Shown: positions 1 through 7,771 of the stretch, piece by piece
Numbering within the stretch: position 1 is the stretch's first letter
How the letters are laid out: each line of letters begins with the position of its first letter
Origin: S144-45 sp015494035
Lineage (GTDB): Bacteria > Pseudomonadota > Gammaproteobacteria > Xanthomonadales > Marinicellaceae
DNA: 9,026 nucleotides
Reading direction: 5' to 3'
Assembly: GCA_027057345.1 (NCBI GenBank)
Contig: JALUIX010000100.1
Coordinates: 1 to 9,026 of the forward strand
Made by a program: the position numbers and the translations under genes
Notes under the pieces: generated by a model
The model's database searches: none
What the model was told of the DNA's origin: nothing
The model's input: the letters and a program-made list of their open reading frames with translations, nothing else

Positions 1-78
1 ATACAGGCGCTCCACGCCGCTAAAGCGGTGTTTAGGGATTTCCCGGCTATGGCACGCGGCATCAGTGGGTTCTGTCAT
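1..78 (-). CDS. tcdA: tRNA threonylcarbamoyladenosine dehydratase TcdA (5' end only)
   Basis: Only the first 26 codons lie in the window; the gene runs off the left edge. The visible peptide starts MTEPTDAACHSREIPKH and ends RFSGVERLY. The last part matches the conserved N-terminal lead of the TcdA/CsdL (YgdL) branch of the ThiF/HesA E1-like family, where an RFGG-x-ARLYG-like motif precedes the nucleotide-binding fold. TcdA enzymes cyclise t6A37 of ANN-decoding tRNAs to ct6A in an ATP-dependent reaction in the cytoplasm. The ATG at 78-76 has an AGGA about ten bases upstream, and the gene follows the tatD-family stop by 23 bases, so both are probably co-transcribed. The call rests on a short stretch; another ThiF-family protein is possible. 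Confidence 0.6.
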   Translation of the reverse strand, partial: MTEPTDAACHSREIPKHRFSGVERLY

Positions 79-101
79 TAAAAGTATTCCTGGTTGATTG
101 G

Positions 102-902
102 CTAGGATGTGGTTTCAGGAGAGCGGTTATCGGAAATCTCAGGCAGCCCAAACAGTTCGCGCGCATTGGCATCTGCGATCTGGATGAGCGCCTGCTCCGT
201 TTGCCCACGTAAGCGGGCAATGCAGCGGGCAATTTCCGGCAGATATTCCGGTCGGTTCAGCTCGCCGCGGTGCGACCAGGGCGGCTGGTCCGGCGCATCG
301 GTTTCCAGTAACAACGCCTCATCGGGCACGTAGGTCACCACCTGATGCAAGCGGTGGGCATTGGGGCGCGTCACAGCACCGCCAAAGCCTGTTTTCAGGC
401 CTGCTTCCAACACCTGCCGGGTCAACTCCAGCGAGGCGTTGTAGGAATGGATTTCACCCCGCGCATAACCCACCTCCCTGAGGCAAGCCAGCACCTCGGG
501 CACGGCCTTGCGGGCGTGAATGATCAGGGGCAGATCATGCTTTTTGGCCAGTTCAATCTGGGCCAGAAAACAATCCAGTTGTCGCTGTTTCTGCGCTTTC
601 AATTCCGGCAGGTAAAAATCCAGGCCGCACTCGCCCACAGCCACCGGGTCTTCCTGTTGCAGCCAGTGATCCAGTTCAGCCAGATCAGCCTTGTCGTGCT
701 GGTCGACAAAATACGGATGCAGGCCATAGGCGGCAAATACGCCCGGATAGCGGTTTCTGAACGTTTTCACACGCGGAAATGTCTCGCGCGAAATGGCCGG
801 CACCACAAACCCGTTGACACCCGCCGCACGCGCCCGGGCCACGACATCGTCACGCAGCGGGTCAAATCGTGGATCATCCAGGTGGATGTGGCTGTCAATC
901 AT
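102..902 (-). CDS. TatD-family metal-dependent hydrolase (YjjV-like)
   Basis: 266 residues, the usual length for TatD-family amidohydrolase-fold (TIM-barrel) enzymes, which are metal-dependent DNases or phosphoesterases in the cytoplasm. Expected metal ligands are visible in order: the HxH pair at H5 and H7 (SHIHLDD), E91 (VGECGLDFY), H129 (IIHARKA), H152 (EIHSYNAS) and D202 (LLETDAPDQPPW). The overall pattern, including GLHP near residue 60 and NRPEYLP near the C-terminus, resembles E. coli YjjV more than TatD itself. One small deviation is HSYNAS where many members have H-x-FSGS. The ATG at 902-900 is preceded by a TATAAT-like box but no clear Shine-Dalgarno sequence. tcdA follows 23 bases downstream. 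Family assignment is secure; the physiological substrate is not known. Confidence 0.92.
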   Translation of the reverse strand: MIDSHIHLDDPRFDPLRDDVVARARAAGVNGFVVPAISRETFPRVKTFRNRYPGVFAAYGLHPYFVDQHDKADLAELDHWLQQEDPVAVGECGLDFYLPELKAQKQRQLDCFLAQIELAKKHDLPLIIHARKAVPEVLACLREVGYARGEIHSYNASLELTRQVLEAGLKTGFGGAVTRPNAHRLHQVVTYVPDEALLLETDAPDQPPWSHRGELNRPEYLPEIARCIARLRGQTEQALIQIADANARELFGLPEISDNRSPETTS

Positions 903-934
903 GGCGTTATGGCAGGCAGTGAATACTGCAGGGC

Positions 935-963
935 ATTATAACGGAGGCCCGTGGCAGTCGCTA
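935..963 (-). promoter_or_regulatory. Possible sigma-70 promoter of the tatD-tcdA unit
   Basis: Read on the minus strand, a perfect TATAAT occurs at 940-935. At 17-bp spacing the -35 position (963-958) reads TAGCGA, a poor match to TTGACA. Initiation about seven bases downstream would give a leader of roughly 25 bases before the tatD-family ATG at 902. The -10 is convincing and the -35 is not, so this is a suggestion only. Confidence 0.35.
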
Positions 964-1025
964 TTGGGCCATTCACCAGGTCACGGCAGAGCGCACCCTC
1001 AGGTGCCGGACTGAGCCAGTTGCTT

Positions 1026-1125
1026 TAAGGAAGCTCTGATCGAATCATGAACTCGCTTTTCACGCCTGAAATGGACGATTTTACGCCGCAAGATGCCGTG
1101 TCACGATTCAATCAGAGCTTGCTTA
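1026..1125. repeat. Imperfect inverted repeat (about 20-bp arms, 50-bp centre), candidate MITE or palindromic repeat
   Basis: The left arm at 1031-1050 (AAGCTCTGATCGAATCATGA) and the right arm at 1101-1120 (TCACGATTCAATCAGAGCTT) are reverse complements at 18 of 20 positions. A further four bases, TAAG, match just outside the arms at 1026-1029 with one intervening mismatch. The 50-bp centre has no obvious ORF; on the minus strand it carries two related words, GGCGTAAAATCG and GGCGTGAAAAGCG. The right arm overlaps the end of the lipoprotein gene and supplies its last codons and TGA stop. The size and structure suit a small non-autonomous element or dispersed intergenic palindrome. No copy elsewhere in this window was noticed and no flanking target duplication is obvious. 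Confidence 0.6.
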
Positions 1126-1684
1126 GCAGCCAGCGGTTAAGTGCTTGATGCTGGGGATACAGGTTCATGAGGCTGCGCACTTCCTTGCTGCCATACAAAG
1201 GTGGAGCAATAACGCGCCAGCCATCGCGGTAATAAAACAGCCACAGGCCGGTCTTGTTTGGCAGAGAATTTTTTTCGCTGCGGGGAAGTTTCTTGTTCGC
1301 ATCCACAGGCAGCTGCCAACCCAACACCGCCACCGCCCAGCGTCCGTCCTGTCGGGTGGCCAGCACGCGGGGTTGCAGCCCTGTCTGTCGCAGGCGCTGA
1401 CGGGTCTGGTGTAACTCATCCTTCAATGCCTGCAGGGTTTTCGGGCGCAAGGGCAAAAAGTAATAGTTCGCCAGTTGGCGTTCAGACAAGGCATCGGCAT
1501 CGGCGGTGGTCGGCGTCTGCTGCAGCCAGTGAAGGTAGGCCTGCACCGCGTGATTGACCGGCGGTGGCTGCACGCTGGGTGCCTGACAGGCCGACAAGAG
1601 GCACAAGACAACCAGCAAAGCTAATCTGGCACCTGCACAAAGCCCCCTCAAAGACGAGCGGACAGTGAACGCGGGGCGTTTCAT
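1112..1684 (-). CDS. Predicted lipoprotein of unknown function, coupled to the copper ATPase
   Basis: A protein of 190 residues if started at the ATG at 1684-1682, which overlaps the ATPase stop codon in the four-base ATGA arrangement typical of translational coupling. A GTG four codons upstream at 1696 is also open but less convincing. The N-terminus has a basic stretch, a hydrophobic core and a lipobox LLSAC with the acylated Cys at residue 33, so the mature protein should be membrane-anchored in the periplasm. The rest is a soluble region with alternating charged and aromatic residues (WLFYYRDGWRVIAPP near the end) and no motif I recognise. In many cbb3 loci a small CcoS membrane protein follows ccoI; this protein does not resemble it. 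Its position suggests a role in oxidase maturation or copper handling, but that is inference. Its last residues and stop lie inside the inverted repeat at 1101-1120. Confidence 0.75.
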   Translation of the reverse strand: MKRPAFTVRSSLRGLCAGARLALLVVLCLLSACQAPSVQPPPVNHAVQAYLHWLQQTPTTADADALSERQLANYYFLPLRPKTLQALKDELHQTRQRLRQTGLQPRVLATRQDGRWAVAVLGWQLPVDANKKLPRSEKNSLPNKTGLWLFYYRDGWRVIAPPLYGSKEVRSLMNLYPQHQALNRWLLSKL

Positions 1685-4448
1685 GATCGGGGCCACCGGC
1701 CTGATGGGTTTGTGCCCGGTGCAGAAAATCCATTCCGGAGTCGCTGGTCTTTTGCCTGCCCGCGCAGGCGCAGGGAATTGCCAATCACCAGCGCGGAGCT
1801 GAGTGACATGCCCAGGGCCGCCAGCCAGGGGGGCACCTGCCCCATAACCGCCAGTGGAATGGCCAGCGCGTTATAGGCCACGGCCCAGCCAAAGTTCTGG
1901 CGCATGAGTCGCACTGCCCGTTGGGACAGTTGGAACAGGTCATTGATGGCCTGAAAATCCGTTCGCAACAGAACAAAATGACAATGCATTTTGGCCAGAT
2001 CAGTGGCTTCGGCAAAGGACACCGAGGCATTGGCGGCGGCCAGTACCGGGGCGTCGTTTATGCCATCGCCCACAAAGACAACGCGCTGGCCTTGTTGTTG
2101 CCGGGTTTTCAACCACTGCAGTTTGTCTTCCGGTGAGGCCCCGGCCCGCCAGTCGTCAAACCCCAGCGTGTTGGCCATGGCCTGAACCGAAGCCTCGGCA
2201 TCACCGCTAATCAGCACCAGTGAGGCGCCGGTCTCTTGCCGCACACGCGCCAGTGTCTCCTTGACATTCGGACGCAGGGGATCGGCGATGACGAACAGGC
2301 ACTGCGCCTGCCCATCGACGCTCAAGGCAACCACGCTCTGACCCGCCTGTGCCGGTATCTCTTGTGCCGCAGTAAAGGCGTCCACACCGCAAAAGGCCAG
2401 GCTGCCAATGCGCCATGTCTGGCCATTGATGCACCCTTCAATGCCTGCACCAACCACATTTTGACGCGCGGTCACAGTCACATCGCCATGGTGGTGTGTT
2501 GCTGGCGTGGTGTTAGTAGCCGAACCACCGGGTTCAGCCAGAAAAGCTTGTGCCACGGGATGGGATGAATGCGCTTCCAGCGCACGCGCTACGGCGAGCC
2601 AATAAGCGGTCTGTTCGGGCGAGGCAGTGGCGTTTCCCGCCTCACAGCTCAGTACCTTGACAAGGCGTGGCTGGCCTTCGGTGAGGGTGCCGGTCTTGTC
2701 AAAAGCCCAGACCGTGGCGCGGGTCAATTCTTCAATGCCGCGCGCGTCCAGGGGCAATATCCCACGGCGGGAAAACGCTGAAGCAGCCAGGGACAAAACC
2801 ACTGGTGTGGCCAGCCCCAGCGCACAGGGGCAGGTGACGATTAGCACGGCGATGGCCACGGGCAAGGCCAGCTCCGGGTGGTTGGTGTGCCACCACAGGT
2901 AAGTGCCCACGGCCAGCACAATGACCAGCGGCACAAACCAGCGCGCAATCCCATCGGCCAGTTGCGCCAATGGCGGCTTGTGCGCCGCCCCGCGGCTGGC
3001 CAGTTCCACCAGTCGCGAAAGCGTCGATGACCTGGCTGGGTCAACCACTCGAATTTCCACCGGCTGATCCACCACCACGCTGCCGGCGGTGACCGGATCG
3101 CCATGGCTTTTTTCACCGGCATGGCCTCGCCAGTCAGGTGCGATTCATTGAACAAACCACCGGCCGTTTCCAGCACCCCGTCCACGGCCACCTGTTCGCC
3201 TGCCAGCACCCGCACCCGGTCACCGCGTTGTATCTGGTTGACGGACACGTTTTCTTCCTGGTCGCCGGCTTGTTCCCGGCCAGGTGACCGAGCAGGAATC
3301 AGACGCCGCACGGTGGCGGGAACCAGCTTCATCAGGCGATCAAAACTGGCTGCTGCTTTCAGGCGCGCCTTCAGTTCAAAGTAGCGGGCGGCCATCATGA
3401 GCGTGAGAAACATGGCGATGGAATCGAAATAAACATGGCCCCGGCTCTGCCAGGTGGCCACAACACTGGCCACATAAGCCACACTCAGCCCCAGCACAAT
3501 GGGCACGTCCATGCCCAAATGGTGGTTTTTCAGGTCACGCCAGGCGGAGCGGTAAAAATCCGCGCCCACGTAAAAGAGCAAAGCGGTGACCACCACCAGG
3601 TCTGTCCAGCGCCCAATGCGTTCCCACAACGGCAAGTGACCAGAGGCATCCGGGCCACCCACGGTATAAGTGGCAATGGCATGCGCCATGACTTCCATGC
3701 TCAGAATCACGGCAAAGACCAGTTGCGACAGGCCTTTGTGTTGCGCTTCCTGATTCAGTGCCTGGCGGCGGCTGGCATCAAAGGGAAAGGCCCGGTAGCC
3801 GAGGCTTTCCACCGCCTGCAGCAAAGTCGACAAACGGGTTTTATCCGCGTCCCAGCGAATCCGCATCTGGCCACTGGCATAGTCCACTGACACATCGGTT
3901 ACGCCCGTGTGTTCACTCAAGAATCGCTCGTTCAGCCACACACAGGCCGCGCAGCGAATGCCCTCCAGCAACAGGTGGGCTTCGCGCTGATTCTCCGGCA
4001 GGGACTGAACAAACCGGCTTTGAAAGGCGACGTCATCATAGGCTTGATAGTCAGTAACGCCGGCATTGGTTTGGTCTGCACCACCGGCAGTTTCCGGCGC
4101 GTTCACACCTGGAGGCTGATCGGCCCATTCCCGCCAGGGCTCATCCTGAACCTGTCCACCGCGTTCCTGTTGCTGGCGGTATTCGTAATACGTTTCGTGA
4201 CCGGACGACACAATAAGCTGCGCCACCGCCACACAGCCGGGGCAGCAAAAAACGCGTGGTCTGCCCAGCACGGGCAGGCGATGAACCGGTACCACTGGCA
4301 CCGGCAAACCGCAATGAAAACAGGTCAATGCGGTGTGTGCATCAGAGGCAGTGTGCGGCGCTTCGGCGGATGGTACGTCTTCGGCAGGGATTGCAGCAGT
4401 GGAAGCGGTGACCGGGGTTTCATCGGGGATCAATGATTCAGTGTTCAT
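1681..4448 (-). CDS. ccoI: CcoI/FixI-type copper-translocating P1B ATPase, frame interrupted by one base
   Basis: Two overlapping frames together encode one ATPase: an N-terminal frame from 4448 that would stop at 2841, and a C-terminal frame ending at 1681. Adding one A to the A6 run (3113-3108) joins them into 922 residues. The N-terminal half has the CcoI-type cysteine region (CFHC at 43-46, FCCPGC at 67-72), an HMA domain with CAAC at 166-169, several membrane helices and the actuator TGEA at 439-442. The C-terminal half has the CPC metal site (about 540-542), DKTGT with phosphorylated Asp about 584, HSSHP, GDGINDAP and a final helix pair with GMSLSS. Family members move Cu(I) across the inner membrane for oxidase assembly. 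The start has no clear Shine-Dalgarno, and about 40 low-complexity residues precede the first cysteine motif. It follows the di-heme cytochrome by 105 bases. Whether functional protein is made is uncertain. Confidence 0.88.
3101..3114 (-). other. Frameshift site in the copper ATPase (A6 homopolymer)
   Basis: On the minus strand the codons read GTG AAA AAA GCC ATG GCG, giving PVKKAMA and then non-family sequence that ends at a stop at 2841. With seven A instead of six the codons become GTG AAA AAA AGC CAT GGC GAT, giving PVKKSHGDPVTAGS, which fits the P-type ATPase sequence after TGE-x-MPV. The site is the run 3108-3113. The string AAAAAAG is present, but its phase differs from the A-AAA-AAG slippery heptamer of dnaX. 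Confidence 0.85.
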
Positions 4449-4553
4449 CAGCGGACATCATTGGTCACGGGAATTGTCCTGAAACGCGGTCGTTATTGAA
4501 CCGAAATCACAGCCGTTGCCTGTGCAAGTTCCGGATTGCTGGGTGTCGCAGGC

Positions 4554-5315
4554 TCACTCGGGCGGGCGCATTTTGGCGTAATACTGGGCCAGCGCATCGA
4601 TTTCTTCCAGGGTCAGCGCCTTGCTCATGTAACGCATGCGACCATAAATGTCGTTGTGCCGACGACCGCTCTTGAAATCGCGCATGGTATTGCGGAAATA
4701 CACCGCTTGTTGGCCGGCCAGGGCGGGCATGTCCACCGTATTGCCTTCTCCATGAGTGCCATGGCAGGCAAAACACGGCGGTATCATGCGCTGGCCGTCC
4801 CCGAATTGCACCAGTTTTTCGGCGGTCTGTTCGGCGGCCTCGTCCACAAATCGAGGGTCTTCGCCTGGCGGCAATGGGAACTGCGCGTAGTACATGGCCA
4901 GATCCGCCATGTCCTGTTGGGTTAGGCGTCCGGCCAGCTCAACCATAACTTTGGCCGCTTCCGTGTCTGCCCGCTTGTGATCGTGGTAATCCAGCAACTG
5001 CTTGAAAAGGTAATTGGGGTTCTGGCCAGCCAAATCCGGCCAGTTGCGGCCTTCCGACACCCCTTTTTCGCCGTGACACATGGCACAGGTCAATTCCTGA
5101 TTGAGCTTTTGCCCACGTGCCGGATCACCCGATTTCACAAACTTGACCTGTGCGGCGTCCCAGGCAATGTTTGAGGAAGGCCCGTCGTCGGCATGTAGCA
5201 TGGAAACCGGCAACCACAGTAGTAACATCAGCAACCACCAGGGATTTCTGGCCACCTGCTTTGCCGGAAAACGCATCAGGGAGTGAGCATTCATGGAATC
5301 AGTTTGATTAGTCAT
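4554..5315 (-). CDS. Di-heme c-type cytochrome (c4-like), probable electron donor to the ba3 oxidase
   Basis: 253 residues from the ATG at 5315, two bases after the cbaA stop and preceded by GGGGA at a suitable distance; a GTG at 5330 is a less likely alternative. The N-terminus has a hydrophobic segment ending VSMLHA-DDG, which looks like a Sec signal peptide (cleavage near residue 42), although the stretch before it is long and Met14 could be the true start. Two tandem class I cytochrome domains follow: heme motif CAMCH at 77-81 and CFACH at 181-185. Each is followed by a D/A-LAGQ segment and a C-terminal helix with a YYA motif (MYYAQFP, QYYAKM), the layout of cytochrome c4. Met residues in the second half of each domain could be the sixth ligands. 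It probably carries electrons in the periplasm, perhaps membrane-attached, to CuA of the oxidase. Confidence 0.9.
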   Translation of the reverse strand: MTNQTDSMNAHSLMRFPAKQVARNPWWLLMLLLWLPVSMLHADDGPSSNIAWDAAQVKFVKSGDPARGQKLNQELTCAMCHGEKGVSEGRNWPDLAGQNPNYLFKQLLDYHDHKRADTEAAKVMVELAGRLTQQDMADLAMYYAQFPLPPGEDPRFVDEAAEQTAEKLVQFGDGQRMIPPCFACHGTHGEGNTVDMPALAGQQAVYFRNTMRDFKSGRRHNDIYGRMRYMSKALTLEEIDALAQYYAKMRPPE

Positions 5316-5317
5316 TG

Positions 5318-6997
5318 TTAATATCCCCACGGAATGCTTTGCGGCGTTTTCAGGAACCAGAACTGCAGCACCGGATAGCCGTAACTGGCCAGGAGGTAGA
5401 AAAACATAGTCCAGTTCCAGAAACTGAGGCTGTTCAACACGTAGGGAACCTTCATGGGCTCCTTGATGGCCCGGGCGTATTCAACAATTTTCTCCGCCTC
5501 GTCCGGCTCTGGACGAACCACCGAGAACAACAAATTAATGATGAACAGGATGCCGGAAACCAGCAACATAATGGCGCCCACATTCATTACCAGCATGGAC
5601 AAATCCCAGCTTTTCAGCAATTCGCCCCCGGCTTGCTGATAGGCAACCAGGGTATCTACGCGCCGTGGCTGGCCAATAATGCCCAGGTAGTGCCAGGGAA
5701 TGGTGGTAATCCACATGCCCAGAAACCACAGCACCAGCTGGAACAAGGCCAGTTTGCGTGAGAACAGCTTGTGCTTGGTGATTTTGGGGATCAGCCAATA
5801 AGCGGCGGCAAAATACATGATGACGGTGGTGCCGCCATAAATCAGGTGAAAATGGCCGGGAATCCACTGCGTGTTATGCACCACGGTGTCCAGGGAATAG
5901 CTGGCGTTAATCACCCCACCCCAGCCACCAACCGTGAGCATCAAAAGTGCGAGTACACCGGCCAGCACCACGGGATTGCCATAATCGAGGGTTTTCAGCC
6001 AGCCAAAAACGCCTTTGCCACCGCGTAATCGACCGGCAATTTCCATGGAGGCAATCACGGTAAAGCCGGTAATCAGGCTGGGAACTGCCACCATAAAGGT
6101 GCCAAACATGTGCAGTAACTTCCAGCCTGCCGCCTGTTGCGGGTCCACATACAGGTGATGGAAACCGATGGGCACGGAGAAAATAAACAGCATGATAAAG
6201 GCTATGCGCGCGATCTCATCCCCGAACAAGCGGCCCCCGGCTTCTTTGGGCAAAATCGAGTACATCACCAGATAGGCCGGAAACAGCCAGAAATACACAA
6301 TGGCGTGTAGGGTCTCGGAAAACAGGGTGCGGGCCAGACCCGGATCCAGGGCATCGTCCCAGCCCAGTGAAACCGGAATCAGCTGGAACACCACTTCCGC
6401 AGCCACGCCCAGAGACGTCCACAACCACAGCAATGCATTCATGACCGTGCCGAACATGATAACCGGCACGGGCTGGCCCGGGTGGCGCCGCTTCCAGCGA
6501 ACGGTTTCCACGATCATGTCCACGCACCAGAACCAGGAGCCAATCACCAGCATGGCCGCACCAATATAAAAGATGGGGTGAGCCATTTCTGGCGGATAGA
6601 AGGTGTAAAGCACTGAGGCTCGGCCGGTAAGCAAGGCGATAGCCGCCAGAATGACACCAATGGTGGCCAACCAGAAACCGAACCAGGTGAATTTCTTGTT
6701 CCATAAGCCCTGTTTAAGGCTGTTGGCCGCGGTGTGGTAGCCAAACCCCATAATAAAAAAGGTACTCAGCACATACGCCATCAGCACCCCGTGGGTAGAA
6801 ACCGAGGTGTAATACAGTGCAGCGTTTTTCAACTCGGGGAAATAGCCACTGCGTACCAGCACCTGATAGGCGCCCATGGGAACGGCCAGGGCAAAAGCGG
6901 CAAAGGCCACAAAAATATTCCAGAATGTGATGCGGCTGACGCTTTTTTGTTCTGCCGGAGTCAAGGATGAAGCGGCATTGGCAGTGGTGACATTCAT
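5318..6997 (-). CDS. cbaA: ba3-type (B-family) cytochrome c oxidase subunit I
   Basis: 559 residues with the 12-13 membrane helices expected of a heme-copper oxidase catalytic subunit; it reduces oxygen to water in the inner membrane while pumping protons. It closely resembles Thermus thermophilus CbaA in many stretches (ATGRASVLYTFYPP-like loop, ILPKEAGGRLF, AGRLRGGKGVFGW, SLDTVVHNTQWIPGHFHL). Metal ligands by comparison: H69 for low-spin heme b; H231, H280 and H281 for CuB; Y235 as the cross-linked tyrosine; H382 for the high-spin heme and H384 for heme b. The usual G-H-P around the first CuB histidine reads LHAIVY here. The start overlaps the cbaB stop as ATGA and has AGGAG upstream. Although a ccoI-type gene lies downstream, this is not CcoN. 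Confidence 0.94.
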   Translation of the reverse strand: MNVTTANAASSLTPAEQKSVSRITFWNIFVAFAAFALAVPMGAYQVLVRSGYFPELKNAALYYTSVSTHGVLMAYVLSTFFIMGFGYHTAANSLKQGLWNKKFTWFGFWLATIGVILAAIALLTGRASVLYTFYPPEMAHPIFYIGAAMLVIGSWFWCVDMIVETVRWKRRHPGQPVPVIMFGTVMNALLWLWTSLGVAAEVVFQLIPVSLGWDDALDPGLARTLFSETLHAIVYFWLFPAYLVMYSILPKEAGGRLFGDEIARIAFIMLFIFSVPIGFHHLYVDPQQAAGWKLLHMFGTFMVAVPSLITGFTVIASMEIAGRLRGGKGVFGWLKTLDYGNPVVLAGVLALLMLTVGGWGGVINASYSLDTVVHNTQWIPGHFHLIYGGTTVIMYFAAAYWLIPKITKHKLFSRKLALFQLVLWFLGMWITTIPWHYLGIIGQPRRVDTLVAYQQAGGELLKSWDLSMLVMNVGAIMLLVSGILFIINLLFSVVRPEPDEAEKIVEYARAIKEPMKVPYVLNSLSFWNWTMFFYLLASYGYPVLQFWFLKTPQSIPWGY

Positions 6998-7572
6998 GTG
7001 CGCTGCTCCTGGGTGTCCTTGTTTGAAGCCATTGAGCCGGCGTGTGCCGATTGTTCGGCTTTAAACTGCGCTTTGGGCACGATATCTATCATGCCGTACA
7101 TGTAGGCGTGTGAACGGCCACAATACTCATTGCAGATCAGGGGAAACTGACCGGTTTTGGTAAATTGGGTGTGCACTTCGGAAACATAGCCCGGCACAAT
7201 CATGGTGTTCATGTTGGACTCAGGGATATGCACGCCATGCAACACATCAAATGATGCCAGCCGGAACGTGATGGGCGTGTCCACCGGCACCGTAAAATGT
7301 TGAGGATAAAAGCCGTATCGCGCCGCCACCATAATGACTTTGATGTGGTCATTGTTGTCCACGTGCACGCCAAGGTTTTTCTCCATGAATTCCCCCCCGC
7401 CCACGCCGTCGGGCAGGTGCAATCGCGCCGAATCAATCACTTCAACATTACTGGGCGGACGGACACCCTTGCCAAACGTGTAATACAGAATGGTGCCCCA
7501 GCTAATGAGCAGGAAGAAAGCGATAAAGTAAATCCACTTCTTTTCTAAGGGGTCAATGTGAATTTCGGCCAT
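6994..7572 (-). CDS. cbaB: ba3-type cytochrome c oxidase subunit II (CuA)
   Basis: 192 residues: one N-terminal membrane helix (about residues 13-33) followed by a periplasmic cupredoxin domain. All CuA ligands are visible by alignment with Thermus CbaB: H112 (DVLHGVHI), C147, E149 (backbone carbonyl position, Gln in Thermus), C151, H155 and M158 in ICNEYCGRSHAYM. It accepts electrons from cytochrome c and passes them to subunit I. A strong AGGAG lies seven bases before the ATG. A single membrane helix is typical of the B family, unlike the two of A-family subunit II. The last 20 or so residues are polar, look unstructured and extend beyond the Thermus homologue. It lies 25 bases after cbaD and overlaps cbaA by four bases. 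Confidence 0.94.
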   Translation of the reverse strand: MAEIHIDPLEKKWIYFIAFFLLISWGTILYYTFGKGVRPPSNVEVIDSARLHLPDGVGGGEFMEKNLGVHVDNNDHIKVIMVAARYGFYPQHFTVPVDTPITFRLASFDVLHGVHIPESNMNTMIVPGYVSEVHTQFTKTGQFPLICNEYCGRSHAYMYGMIDIVPKAQFKAEQSAHAGSMASNKDTQEQRT

Positions 7573-7597
7573 AAGTGGCTCCTGAAAGGGTATGTCG

Positions 7598-7756
7598 TTA
7601 GCTGACCGGGCCGCGAGGGACGAAAATACCGAACCACATATACAGCCAACCCAGGGTAAAAAGAACGCCGTAGATCAACATGATAATCCAGGTACCTCTG
7701 GGTGGGGCATACAGGGCTTCAGGGTCCAGATCGATATCGGATTTCTTCTCAGTCAT
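7598..7756 (-). CDS. cbaD: ba3-type cytochrome c oxidase subunit IIa (small membrane subunit)
   Basis: 52 residues from the ATG at 7756-7754, which has AGGA nine to ten bases upstream; the frame is open further upstream but that part has no credible start or domain. A charged N-terminus is followed by PRGTW and one membrane helix (roughly residues 21-43) ending FGIFVPRGP. This pattern, P-x-G-T before a single helix, is that of the COX2A/subunit IIa family, which supplies the helix missing from the single-helix subunit II of ba3 oxidases (34 residues in Thermus). It is the first gene of the oxidase operon. The small size limits certainty, but context and motif agree. Confidence 0.8.
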   Translation of the reverse strand: MTEKKSDIDLDPEALYAPPRGTWIIMLIYGVLFTLGWLYMWFGIFVPRGPVS

Positions 7757-7771
7757 GGTTTTTTTCCTGAA

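Noticed and set aside
345..941. 198-codon open frame on the plus strand opposite the tatD-family gene
   Set aside because: It lies antisense to a gene with full family motifs, has no recognisable domain, and its composition reflects the opposite-strand codons.
993..1006. GCACC-CTCA-GGTGC hairpin as an intrinsic terminator
   Set aside because: The stem is only five base pairs and no T-run follows on either strand.
1685..1696. GTG at 1696 as the lipoprotein start
   Set aside because: It adds four residues and deepens the overlap with the ATPase, whereas the ATG at 1684 gives the common ATGA coupling and a normal signal peptide.
3101..3114. Programmed -1 ribosomal frameshift of the dnaX type at AAAAAAG
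   Set aside because: The zero frame reads GTG AAA AAA GCC, so the A-AAA-AAG heptamer is out of phase. A -1 slip would pair the P-site lysine tRNA with GAA. I also found no convincing downstream stem or upstream Shine-Dalgarno stimulator.
3909..4436. 175-codon open frame on the plus strand opposite the start of the copper ATPase
   Set aside because: Antisense to the clearly conserved cysteine and HMA region of the ATPase; no domain or ribosome binding site supports it.
5316..5330. GTG at 5330 as the start of the di-heme cytochrome
   Set aside because: The ATG at 5315 directly follows the cbaA stop and has GGGGA at a suitable distance; the upstream start would use cbaA coding sequence without a better ribosome binding site.
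5318..6997. Subunit I as CcoN of a cbb3 oxidase, suggested by the nearby ccoI-type ATPase
   Set aside because: The sequence follows Thermus CbaA throughout, and the operon has a CuA subunit II and subunit IIa. No ccoO- or ccoP-like gene is present.
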